A DNA stretch of 64,000 nucleotides from Sphaerospermopsis sp. SIO1G1 (GTDB taxonomy: Bacteria > Cyanobacteriota > Cyanobacteriia > Cyanobacteriales > Nostocaceae), in NCBI GenBank assembly GCA_010672785.1, contig JAAHFX010000005.1:124001-188000 (forward strand). The letters run 5' to 3'. This document shows, piece by piece, positions 48,070-56,239 of the stretch. Each line of letters opens with the position of its first letter. Position 1 is the stretch's first letter. The notes under the pieces are model-generated. The model ran no database searches. It was not told the origin of the DNA and saw only the letters and a list, made by a program, of their open reading frames with translations. Both the position numbers and the translations under genes were made by a program.

Positions 48070-48594
48070 ATGGAAATTATTTACTCCCATCTTATTCTTG
48101 ATGCTTGTTGTATTCTTAATTTGTGTGCATCTGGTGAATTTCTGGGAATATTAAAATCTTTACCAGCGGAAATAGTTGTCACTACAATTGTTCAAGAAAA
48201 AGAATTAATCACTCTCCAAAATTTCCCAGATTTTGCAGCAGCTATTCAACAGGGTTTACTCAAAGTTGTAGATTTTGAATCAGAAGATGAGGAGGAATCT
48301 TTTGTTAATTATACAGACATTGTGGATGATGGTGAAGCTGCAACTTTTGCCATAGCAGTACATAGAAATTGGGCGATCGCAACAGATGATAAAAAGGCGA
48401 TCGCATTTATTAAAAAAGAAGCTCCAAATATACAAATTTTATCAACTGCGGAAATAATTAAACATTGGTCAGAATCAGAAAGTATAGATAATTCAATTTT
48501 ATTTAATGTATTAAATGCAATTAGAATTAAAGGACATTTTGTACCATCAAAGAATGATCCGTTAAGAAATTGGTGGCAAGGTATTATAACTTAA
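48070..48594 (+). CDS. PIN-domain protein (DUF3368-like), VapC-like
   Basis: A 174-residue protein with acidic residues in the PIN pattern: D11 (LILDACCILNL), E43 (IVQEKEL), D86-D87/E89 (DIVDDGEAATFA) and D106-D107 (ATDDKKAIAF). PIN domains are usually Mg2+-dependent RNases and toxins of toxin-antitoxin pairs. The C-terminal 40 residues (LLFNVLNAIRIKG-type) form a helical tail. It starts 12 bases after the XRE/ImmA gene, so the latter could be its antitoxin, although the RNA target is unknown. Two HIP1 sites lie inside, unlike the two upstream cassette genes. Confidence 0.85.
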   Translation: MEIIYSHLILDACCILNLCASGEFLGILKSLPAEIVVTTIVQEKELITLQNFPDFAAAIQQGLLKVVDFESEDEEESFVNYTDIVDDGEAATFAIAVHRNWAIATDDKKAIAFIKKEAPNIQILSTAEIIKHWSESESIDNSILFNVLNAIRIKGHFVPSKNDPLRNWWQGIIT

Positions 48595-48600
48595 AACTTA

Positions 48601-48743
48601 GAGGATGTTTTAAAAGGGTCAGCTAGAGGCTAAAATGCTACTCAGGGGCATGATATTAAATCCCAAAACCCTGATTGTCTTGTAGTGTGTTTTCAGTAGC
48701 CAGGGTTGTGAAACACACTCCAAAAGACTTTTAATACATCCTC
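48601..48743. mobile_element. MITE-like element with TIRs and TTA target duplication
   Basis: 16-bp terminal inverted repeats (GAGGATGTTTTAAAAG and CTTTTAATACATCCTC, one mismatch) bound a 143-bp element without a coding frame. The flanks show TTA on each side (48598-48600 and 48744-48746), consistent with a 3-bp target duplication. An internal inverted repeat, AGTGTGTTT (48684-48692) with AAACACACT (48711-48719), could form a hairpin. The ends resemble those of the palindrome at 62743. Confidence 0.65.
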
Positions 48744-48745
48744 TT

Positions 48746-48810
48746 AGATCCCCGACTTCTAATATTAATTTATAAGTTATTGATCCAATTATCAAAGAAG
48801 TCGGGGATCT
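48746..48810. repeat. 15-bp perfect inverted repeat
   Basis: AGATCCCCGACTTCT (48746-48760) and AGAAGTCGGGGATCT (48796-48810) are exact inverted copies around a 35-base spacer. This sequence is a dispersed repeat familiar from Nostocales genomes. It lies between the PIN gene and the convergent oxidoreductase gene, so it could also end transcription from both sides. Confidence 0.7.
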
Positions 48811-48817
48811 GATCAAA

Positions 48818-50482
48818 TTAAACCACCTTCGCCAAATACTGATGCACAAAACTGACACAAATCGAACCCTCACCCACCCCGGAAGCTACCCGCTTCACAG
48901 AACCATGATGAACGTCACCCACCGCAAATATCCCCGGAGTGCTGGTTTCTAAAAGATATGGTTGTCTGTCTTCATGCCATCCTTTGGGACGCTTACCATC
49001 TTTGGATAAATCTGGGCCAGTCAAAATAAACCCTCTTTCATCCCTTTCGACAATTCCTTCTAACCAGTCGGTATGGGGAACTGCACCGATAAAAATAAAC
49101 AGGGAGTTGGCAGTCACGGTTTCCTGTTCACCGGTGATATTATTATTAAGAATTAATGCCTCTAAACTATCTTGTCCCTTGGCTTCGACAACACTGGTAT
49201 TAAGCTGAACAACGATGTTTTCTGTTGCACCAATTTGCTCAACTAAATATTGTGACATTCCTTTTTCCAAACTGTCACCACGCACTAACATATGCACTTG
49301 TTTGGCATATTTACTAAAGTGCATGGCTGCTTGTCCGGCGGAGTTTGCACCACCGACAATATAAACTTGTTCGTTGCTACATTCCATTGCTTCCGTCATC
49401 GCTGCACCGTAATAGATACCGCGACCGGTGAGTTTTTCCACTCCAGGAACGCTTAACCTTCGCCAGGATACACCCATTGCTAAAATCAGCGCGTGACAGG
49501 CAATTTCTGTACCGTCTTTGAGGACAGCGTAACGATAAGCACCATCCATCCGTATCCCTGCAACTTCCTGGGGAGTGAGAATTTCTACACCAAAGCGTTT
49601 GGCTTGAGTAACACCCCTTCTAGCTAAGTCTGCACCACTTAAACCGATGGGAAAACCCAGGTAGTTCTCAATTCTGGAACTTGTACCCGCTTGTCCTCCT
49701 GGTGCTTCCCGTTCGATCATCACGGTGTTTAAACCTTCGGATGCACCATAAACCGCAGCAGCTAAACCCGCAGGGCCACCCCCAACTATAGCCAGGTCAT
49801 AAAATGGTTGTTTGGCTTGGGTTTGCAGTCCAATTTTGTCAGCTACTTGAATGTTGCTGGGTTTAATTAATCGTTCTCCATTGTCCAAAATTACTAAGGG
49901 GAGACTGTTATTGTTTTCACTACTGTAGTTAAGTAAATCCCGTCCTTCTTGATCCCGTTCCACATCTAACCATTGATAGGGGACATGATTTCGAGCCAGG
50001 AAGTCTTTGACGCTGTGGGAGTCGGGAGACCATCTCGTACCAATGACTCTGATACCTTCAAAGGGTGGATGGTAGTCGGCTAACCAGTCGTCTAATAAGT
50101 CGTTGAGGATGGGGTATAGTCTTTCCTCTGGCGGGTCCCAAGGTTTAGTTAGGTAGTAGTTGATACTGGTTTTATTGATAGCTGCGATCGCTGCATCGGT
50201 ATCTGCGTAAGCTGTCAATAATGCTCGCTTCGCTTCAGGGAAAATTTCTAGTGCTGCTTGTAAAAATTCTACTCCTGTCATTTGCGGCATTCTTTGATCA
50301 GCTAAAAATAAAGCTACAGTTTCGTTACGTAGTTTTAATTCTTTAATCGCTTCTAATGCTTTTTCTCCAGAGTCAGCACGTAAAATCCGGAAGCGATCGC
50401 CATATTCTTTACGTAAATCCCGTGCGATCGCCTGTAATACTTGCGGATCATCGTCCACAGTCAAGATCATTGGTTTAGCCAT
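48818..50482 (-). CDS. fused response regulator / thioredoxin-reductase-like flavoprotein
   Basis: A 554-residue three-part protein. Residues 1-125 are a response-regulator receiver domain with phosphoacceptor Asp62 (LFLADQRMPQMTG) and the conserved TKPWD lysine. Residues 145-220 look like a thioredoxin/glutaredoxin fold (RVIGTRWSPDSHSVKDFLA) without cysteines. Residues 230-550 are a thioredoxin-reductase-like FAD/NAD(P)H oxidoreductase with GGGPAGLAAAVYGASEGLN, the second Rossmann VYIVGGANSAGQAA and the FAD tail TPGIFAVGDV. The redox CxxC expected before the second Rossmann motif is absent; the region reads GRGIYYGAAMTEAM. The known family of such fusions exists in cyanobacteria and related bacteria. 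Its signal and electron partner are unknown. Three HIP1 sites lie inside. Confidence 0.93.
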   Translation of the reverse strand: MAKPMILTVDDDPQVLQAIARDLRKEYGDRFRILRADSGEKALEAIKELKLRNETVALFLADQRMPQMTGVEFLQAALEIFPEAKRALLTAYADTDAAIAAINKTSINYYLTKPWDPPEERLYPILNDLLDDWLADYHPPFEGIRVIGTRWSPDSHSVKDFLARNHVPYQWLDVERDQEGRDLLNYSSENNNSLPLVILDNGERLIKPSNIQVADKIGLQTQAKQPFYDLAIVGGGPAGLAAAVYGASEGLNTVMIEREAPGGQAGTSSRIENYLGFPIGLSGADLARRGVTQAKRFGVEILTPQEVAGIRMDGAYRYAVLKDGTEIACHALILAMGVSWRRLSVPGVEKLTGRGIYYGAAMTEAMECSNEQVYIVGGANSAGQAAMHFSKYAKQVHMLVRGDSLEKGMSQYLVEQIGATENIVVQLNTSVVEAKGQDSLEALILNNNITGEQETVTANSLFIFIGAVPHTDWLEGIVERDERGFILTGPDLSKDGKRPKGWHEDRQPYLLETSTPGIFAVGDVHHGSVKRVASGVGEGSICVSFVHQYLAKVV

Positions 50483-50524
50483 AATTTTTGCCTTTGTTTT
50501 TTGTCAAGCAATTGCAATAAAAGT

Positions 50525-50926
50525 TCACTTAATCTTTTTTTCAGCGCAACCATCAAAAACTTGATTACCCATGATCAAAGTAGCAGAATAAGGATAATTT
50601 TTCTCAGACATTGTATCACTACAACTTTCTACCCGATTTAAAATTAACATATTATTTCTTTTTCCTCTCAATTGATAAACTCTTACTTGATCAATTGGTC
50701 TTCCCTGTGCTGATAATGGATAAAAATAGGGAAAGTATTGAGTTTTTTGATCTAATGCTTGATAGACAATTCCTGTTTTTTCAATTTTAATATCCCAAAA
50801 AGGCTCATTCCCAACCACATGAAATTCTTCAATTTCAGATGTTTGAGCAAAACTACTAGATCCCAAGATAGTTGTAGTAATTCCGAGAATTGTTAGGGAA
50901 GAAATTATATTTTTCATGGTTTTCAT
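50525..50926 (-). CDS. COG3650-like secreted protein
   Basis: A 133-residue protein with a signal peptide (KNIISSLTILGITTTILGSS) and a likely cleavage after SFA. The mature part has the family signature VVGNEPFWDIKI and, near the end, a pair of cysteines (ESCSDTMSEKNYPYSA and DGCAEKK) that probably form a disulfide in the periplasm. COG3650 proteins are predicted envelope proteins of unknown role. It is followed by a short run of GCAGAGTC repeats upstream. Confidence 0.82.
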   Translation of the reverse strand: MKTMKNIISSLTILGITTTILGSSSFAQTSEIEEFHVVGNEPFWDIKIEKTGIVYQALDQKTQYFPYFYPLSAQGRPIDQVRVYQLRGKRNNMLILNRVESCSDTMSEKNYPYSATLIMGNQVFDGCAEKKIK

Positions 50927-50944
50927 ACTTTTGATTTATTGCAC

Positions 50945-50966
50945 GCAGAGTCGCAGAGTCGCAGAG
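50945..50966. repeat. GCAGAGTC direct repeat
   Basis: Two full copies and a partial copy of GCAGAGTC (GCAGAGTC, GCAGAGTC, GCAGAG). It is like the Nostocales intergenic repeat also seen near 63798-63830. Confidence 0.5.
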
Positions 50967-51074
50967 AGGAAGTTTACTAATAAGTACCCGATTTATTTTA
51001 TTATTTTTTCCAAAAATATTTAAGTTATAGTAGAAGTTGGGTATCTGGGTATTAAAAATTTTCAATCTGAATAC

Positions 51075-52577
51075 TTACCTGTCTCTTTCATGCCAACTTT
51101 CAGATTGTTGACAAATTGATTCTAACTCAGATGATGACATTTTATCTAAGTTCTTTAAAATAAAACTCATTCTTCCTTGTTTTTTTAACTTTTCCCGATG
51201 TTGATATAGAAAATGCCAATAAAAGAAATTAAATGGACAAGCATTTTCACCAATTCTGATTTTATGATTATAAACACAATTTTTACAATAGTCGCTCATT
51301 TTATTAATATAATTTGCAGAAGCACCATAAGGTTTAGAAGCTAAAATACCGCCATCAGCAAATAAACCCATTCCAATTACATTAGTTTGCATTACCCAGT
51401 CGTAAGCATCAATAAAAACTGCATGAAACCAATTTTCTACTTCTTGGGGTGAAAGTCCAGCAATTAAAGCAAAGTTACTCAAAACCATTAATCTTTGGAT
51501 ATGATGAGCATAACCTGTATTTTCTATCTGGGTGAAAATTTGTTTTAAACAATTCATTTTGGTTTCACCACTCCAGAAAAATTCTGGTAAAGAGTGGGTA
51601 TGATTAAAGTAATTTAAGTCCTTATATTCTGGTTCTACAAAATGGTAAATACCATACATATATTCACGCCAACCTAACACCTGACGAATAAAACCTTCCA
51701 CACTATTTAAAGGTAATTGATGTTGATAAAATGCCTGTTCAGCAGCTTGAATTACTTCTAATGGTTGTAATAAACCAATATTCAAATAAGGAGAAAGTAA
51801 GGCGTGCCACATTGTTCCTTCTCCTGTCACCATTGCATCTTGATATGTGCCAAAATTAGGTAGCCGATAGGTAATAAAATATGCTAATACTTCTAATGCT
51901 TGTTGACGATTTACACCCCATGAAAAAGTTTCTAATTTTCCGTAAGTTGGAAATTTTAAAGATTGAACTTTATTAATGACTTCCTGAGTAATTGTGTCTT
52001 GTGAAAACCACATTGCAGCAGGTGTATTTAATTTACCTTTTGGTGGTTTGCGGTTTTCTTGATCAAAATTCCATTTTCCACCTATAGGTTTATCACCATC
52101 CATTAAAATGTTAAATTTACGTCTTCCTTGTCTATAAAAATCTTCCATTAATAGACGCTTTCTAGTTTTTGCCCATGCTGAAAATTCTTCTCGACTCCAT
52201 AAAAATTGATTGTTAGGAATAAGATTAATATTACAGTTTAAGTTTAAATTCTGGATAGTTTGTAAAAATGGTTTATCATTGGGCATCATCACCCTTAATT
52301 CGGTGATTTTATTTTCTGTCACCCATGTTTGTAAACCGACAGCAAAATCATCACATTCTTGATAAGTAACTGCATATCCTTTCTTTTGTAGTTCCTCTGC
52401 AAAATGACGCATAGCAGACCAAACTAAAACCAGTTTTTGTTTGTGATATCTTCTAGTTTGAATATGCTTGATTGATTCTATCAAAATAACAGGAATATTT
52501 TTGATATCACCACAACTTTGTAAAGCTGCTTGATTTTCCCACAGTTGATCACCTAAAACCCAAACCCCGATAGACAT
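51075..52577 (-). CDS. iron-sulfur cryptochrome/photolyase (FeS-BCP type)
   Basis: A 500-residue protein of the FeS-BCP group of bacterial photolyases that repair (6-4) photoproducts. The N-terminal half has the Rossmann-like antenna domain (WVLGDQLWENQAAL); the C-terminal half binds FAD. Four cysteines, C343, C431, C434 and C447, have exactly the spacing (88, 3, 13) of the [4Fe-4S] ligands in known FeS photolyases. The C-terminal pair are visible in CKNCVYNHKIRIGENACPFN. A light-driven repair role fits a phototroph. It is separated by only 20 bases from the upstream permease gene. Confidence 0.95.
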   Translation of the reverse strand: MSIGVWVLGDQLWENQAALQSCGDIKNIPVILIESIKHIQTRRYHKQKLVLVWSAMRHFAEELQKKGYAVTYQECDDFAVGLQTWVTENKITELRVMMPNDKPFLQTIQNLNLNCNINLIPNNQFLWSREEFSAWAKTRKRLLMEDFYRQGRRKFNILMDGDKPIGGKWNFDQENRKPPKGKLNTPAAMWFSQDTITQEVINKVQSLKFPTYGKLETFSWGVNRQQALEVLAYFITYRLPNFGTYQDAMVTGEGTMWHALLSPYLNIGLLQPLEVIQAAEQAFYQHQLPLNSVEGFIRQVLGWREYMYGIYHFVEPEYKDLNYFNHTHSLPEFFWSGETKMNCLKQIFTQIENTGYAHHIQRLMVLSNFALIAGLSPQEVENWFHAVFIDAYDWVMQTNVIGMGLFADGGILASKPYGASANYINKMSDYCKNCVYNHKIRIGENACPFNFFYWHFLYQHREKLKKQGRMSFILKNLDKMSSSELESICQQSESWHERDR

Positions 52578-52597
52578 TTTATTTTTATTCCTGAATA

Positions 52598-53530
52598 TTA
52601 AACACCTAAGTTATTTCCATCTCCTTGATCAACAAATAACCGTAAAATTGATAAAAATAACATAATCAAAAATAAAGCTAAACCAATTGTACAGGCATAA
52701 CTTAATTCTAAATTACTAAATGCTTCTTCATATAAATAATAAACAATAGTTTTAGAACTATTCAAAGGACCGCCTTTAGTCATTACATAAACTTCTTCAA
52801 ACACTTTGGTAGCAGAAATTGCTGAAATTACACCAACTAAAGCCAAATAAGGACGCATTAAAGGAATAGTAATATCTAAATGTTTTCTGATCCCATCCGA
52901 ACCATCTATAGCAGCAGCTTCATATACATCAGCAGGAATAGATTGTAAACCAGCCAGGTAAATTACCATGTAATAACCTAAACCTTTCCAAATTGTCACC
53001 GCCATTACACTAGCTAGAGAAAGGGGAACAATTCCTAATAGTTTTTCTGGACTTGTTAACCAAGGAATACCATCAGGAAATAACCCTATAGTTTTTAAAA
53101 ATTGGTTTAATAAACCGTTTTCTGCATATAACCATTTCCAGGCGATACCTGCAACTACCATTGAAATAACCACAGGGGTATAGTATGCAGTTCTAAACCA
53201 ATTTATCCCCCGCAATTTTTGATTAACTAAGATTGCTAAAAATAATGGTATAATTACTAAAATAGGAACAACACAAAGTAAATAAAGAAAGGTGTTTTCT
53301 AAGGTTTGCCAAAAAACTTTGTCTTTCCATAGTTTGATAAAGTTGGCAAAACCAATCCATTTGGTTGTTTCGTCTATAAATTCATAGTTGGTAAAGCTGA
53401 AGTAAAAAGTTTGCAGTGCAGGCCAGAAAACCGTAAGAAATAATATTAATAATGCAGGGAGTAGGAAGAGGTAGGGAGTGAGTTTTTGTTGGATGAGAAG
53501 CCAGTTTTTGGGTTTTATTTGGTTTAACAT
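52598..53530 (-). CDS. sugar ABC transporter permease (MalF/UgpA type)
   Basis: A 310-residue inner-membrane permease with six membrane segments and the EAA loop (YEAAAIDGSDGIRKHLDITI) that contacts the ATPase. It belongs to the binding-protein-dependent sugar importer family. The matching second permease, binding protein and ATPase are not in this window, so it is an orphan, or the rest lies elsewhere. The substrate cannot be told. It precedes the photolyase in the same direction. Confidence 0.93.
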   Translation of the reverse strand: MLNQIKPKNWLLIQQKLTPYLFLLPALLILFLTVFWPALQTFYFSFTNYEFIDETTKWIGFANFIKLWKDKVFWQTLENTFLYLLCVVPILVIIPLFLAILVNQKLRGINWFRTAYYTPVVISMVVAGIAWKWLYAENGLLNQFLKTIGLFPDGIPWLTSPEKLLGIVPLSLASVMAVTIWKGLGYYMVIYLAGLQSIPADVYEAAAIDGSDGIRKHLDITIPLMRPYLALVGVISAISATKVFEEVYVMTKGGPLNSSKTIVYYLYEEAFSNLELSYACTIGLALFLIMLFLSILRLFVDQGDGNNLGV

Positions 53531-53953
53531 ATTAAATAAATGTTTTTTAAATTAGTAGTATTTATATTTAATTCAGGATTAATCTCAATAAAATATTTGA
53601 ATAAAATTCAATTAGTAGATGATGCACTAAGAGTTTCTGCAAGCCATTGGTTAACAAGCAAGTGAGTTAAAAGTTGATTTTACCTATTCTAGCTTGGAGT
53701 AGTCTTATAGTTTTTGCATATTATTGCTACTTTAACCATTTAATTTTATCACATATTATAGGACTCCTATTTGATTTTTGAACAGAACTCAGTATATACG
53801 TAAATTCTTCTTCCCTAATCCTTCCTGTTCCCTGACTCCACGAAAAATTCATAAATCAAATCGGAACACTATAGTTTAGTTTATGTTAGATGTTAGGTGG
53901 TAGATGTTTTTGGTAAATATGATAATATCAAGTAAATCAATAATGCAATTCCT
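53531..53953. other. divergent intergenic with MITE-like element
   Basis: 423 bases between the permease gene (minus) and the RloA-like gene (plus). It is AT-rich and contains the element at 53765-53865. No gene or tRNA was found; it must contain promoters for both flanking genes. Confidence 0.5.
53765..53865. mobile_element. MITE-like element
   Basis: TCCTATTTGATTTTTGA at 53765-53781 and TCATAAATCAAATCGGA at 53849-53865 are inverted copies (15 of 17 match). The 101-base unit has no coding frame. A target duplication is not clear, so it may be an old relic. Confidence 0.45.
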
Positions 53954-55324
53954 ATGTTAATCAGATTTACAGTAGAAAACTTCTTATCCTTTAACCAAAG
54001 AATAGATTTTAATATGATTGCTTCCGATGACAACCATAATACTCATCATGTAGTTAAAGGTGATTCAGAGGATTCAATTAGATTACTGAGAACATCTATA
54101 ATTTATGGTGCTAATGCTTCTGGCAAATCTAACGTAATTAAAGCCATGAAATTTGCTAGAGATTTTATTGTAGATGGTGATGAGAACAAGAAAAATATAA
54201 ATACTAATAATTTTAAGCTAGATAAGGACTGTTATACAAAACCATCTAGGTTTGAATTTGAATTTAAGACTAATGATAAACAATATGCTTATGGTTTTTT
54301 AGTTGATAAACATAAAATTCATGAAGAGTGGTTATTTGAAATTGGTGTAAATTTGGAAATTCCCATCTATGAAAGAATGGGCCAAGATTTTGACTTTCAT
54401 AACTTTCATCATGAATTTTTATCAAATCTTTCCGAAGATACAAAAAATAGAATCCGTTATGAAGCAGAAAACACAAGAGGAAGTTTACTATTTTTGACTA
54501 GCTCATCAAAAGAACGTGATATAAAAGATTTTAAGTCTTTAGAACCTATATATGAATGGTTTAATGATGTTTTAAAAATTATTTTTCCTAGTTCCAAGGC
54601 ACTTCTACCTTTATTTAGTCAATCAGTTCAAAATTCTTTGAGTAGATTTTTAATATCTTTAGATTTGGGTATTACAAAAATAACTACTAATACAATTGAT
54701 TTAGATGATTATAATGAAATACCTTCTGAAATTAAAGATGAGATCAGGAAAGATTTTCCTTATGAGGAAGGTGATGAAAATGCAATATTCATACCCGCCT
54801 TAAAATGTATTATTTCTCAAGCAAAAGATGGAACAGATAAATTGATAGTTCTAAATTTATCACCTGTCAGATTAGATAAAGAAAATAGTGAAGTCAAATT
54901 TGAAATCTCAGAAGAGTCTGATGGTACACAAAGACTAATAGATTTATTTCCTATGTTAATACATTTATCAAGAGGAAATGTTGTTTATGTAATAGATGAA
55001 ATTGAAAGAAGTCTACATTCTTTACTTATGAAGAAACTTTTTGATTATTTTCTGAATAATAGTGAAAATAGCAATTCTAATAGTCAGTTAATTGCTACTA
55101 CTCATGAAGTTTATTTACTAGACATTAAGGATATTTTTAGAAAAGATGAGATTTGGTTTGTAGAAAAAGATAAATATGGACAATCTCTACTTTATTCTCT
55201 GGCTAATACCGATGTTGAAAATCTAGATTTAGCTGCTGGATATCTAAATGGAAGATTTGGTGCAATACCTTTTATTAAAGATTTAACATCATTAGGATGG
55301 AGAGAGGGAAAATCAAATGGGTAG
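53954..55324 (+). CDS. RloA/AbiLi-like AAA ATPase
   Basis: A 456-residue ABC-type ATPase of the AAA_15/AAA_21 group (SMC/Rad50-like fold without a long coiled coil). It starts MLIRFTVENFLSFNQ, typical of the group, with Walker A G52-S59 (IYGANASGKSN), an S-x-G-T-x-R signature near 322-328 (SDGTQRLID), Walker B at 343-351 (VVYVIDEIE) and the H-loop at H384. With the overlapping RloB gene it forms the RloAB/AbiL-type pair, reported among abortive-infection systems. The target is unknown. Confidence 0.88.
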   Translation: MLIRFTVENFLSFNQRIDFNMIASDDNHNTHHVVKGDSEDSIRLLRTSIIYGANASGKSNVIKAMKFARDFIVDGDENKKNINTNNFKLDKDCYTKPSRFEFEFKTNDKQYAYGFLVDKHKIHEEWLFEIGVNLEIPIYERMGQDFDFHNFHHEFLSNLSEDTKNRIRYEAENTRGSLLFLTSSSKERDIKDFKSLEPIYEWFNDVLKIIFPSSKALLPLFSQSVQNSLSRFLISLDLGITKITTNTIDLDDYNEIPSEIKDEIRKDFPYEEGDENAIFIPALKCIISQAKDGTDKLIVLNLSPVRLDKENSEVKFEISEESDGTQRLIDLFPMLIHLSRGNVVYVIDEIERSLHSLLMKKLFDYFLNNSENSNSNSQLIATTHEVYLLDIKDIFRKDEIWFVEKDKYGQSLLYSLANTDVENLDLAAGYLNGRFGAIPFIKDLTSLGWREGKSNG

Positions 55325-56129
55325 AGAAAGAAATACATACGATCAAGCTATATCTAGGGTTATAGCTAGTAAATTTGGTCCAGAGGGGAAACCTAAACTA
55401 TATATAATAGCTGTGGAAGATGCTGAAATAACACCTGATTATCTTAACCCTTTAATAGCTAAATATGAACAAGATTTTTCTTTGAGAAATGTTCATGTAG
55501 AGTTGATAGATCGAGAAGAAGGAAAAACTAATAATTCAGATCCTAAGTCTGTCTATGACACTATAAAAAAATTCTGTGAAGAATTAGAGAAACAATACGA
55601 TATTCAAGAATATGATGAATTGTGGATGATTATAGATACAGATGATTATAATAATCGGAAAAGAGCTATTTCAGAAATTTTAGAAAAGTGTAATAAAAAT
55701 CCAATATATAAATTATGTATTAGTAATCCATGTTTTGAAGTTTGGCTAATTTTACACTTTTTCGATTTAGAAACGAGTTTGAAAGATTGTATTCCAGAAA
55801 ATAAATTAAAACCAATTTTACAAGGTAATATTTCAGAAAATACTACCTTAAAAGATTATATTAAAAATTCAGGCATTAAGGGAAGACCACAAACTTGTAA
55901 AAAATTATGGAAGATGATTCGGCAAAGTAATATGATTCGGCAAAATAAGAAGTTGCCATATGAACAACTTATTGAATATATCCCTCAAGCAATTTCCAGA
56001 GCTAAAATTCTTGGTGAGTGCAACCCCAATGATCCAGATTATCCAGAACATAAAATTGGGACAGAAATTTACAAATTACTAGAGAAATTGACTCAATTAA
56101 CCCAAATGTCCACGAATCTCGATAGTTAA
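55317..56129 (+). CDS. rloB: RloB/AbiLii-like protein
   Basis: A 270-residue protein of the RloB family. Hallmarks are the acidic VEDAEIT near E34, IIDTDD at 106-110, and the SNPCFEVWLILHF block at 136-148. The acidic residues resemble a Toprim-type metal site, so nuclease activity is plausible. Its start overlaps the ATPase gene by 8 bases, so the pair is translated together. With the ATPase it forms a putative anti-phage unit. The codon use and AT content look like those of the flanking genes. Confidence 0.87.
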   Translation: MGRERNTYDQAISRVIASKFGPEGKPKLYIIAVEDAEITPDYLNPLIAKYEQDFSLRNVHVELIDREEGKTNNSDPKSVYDTIKKFCEELEKQYDIQEYDELWMIIDTDDYNNRKRAISEILEKCNKNPIYKLCISNPCFEVWLILHFFDLETSLKDCIPENKLKPILQGNISENTTLKDYIKNSGIKGRPQTCKKLWKMIRQSNMIRQNKKLPYEQLIEYIPQAISRAKILGECNPNDPDYPEHKIGTEIYKLLEKLTQLTQMSTNLDS

Positions 56130-56174
56130 GAAAATAGTTAAGAAATTTTGCCAACGAACCAAAACCAATTCCAT

Positions 56175-56209
56175 AAAAAAACCCCCCACCTCACGGCAGG
56201 GGATTTTTT
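56175..56209 (-). terminator. psaB terminator (bidirectional)
   Basis: The stem pairs CCCCTGCC-type with GGTGGGG sequences around GTGA, flanked by A-run on one side and T-run on the other (on the minus strand GGGGGGTTTTTTT follows). It lies just beyond the psaB stop and just after rloB, so it can stop transcription from both sides. Confidence 0.8.
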
Positions 56210-56239
56210 AATTACTTACCTAAAACCAGAAGTCAGGAA

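Noticed and set aside
48619..48873. 84-residue minus-strand frame
   Set aside because: Lies across the MITE-like element and the inverted repeat and overlaps the oxidoreductase 3' end.
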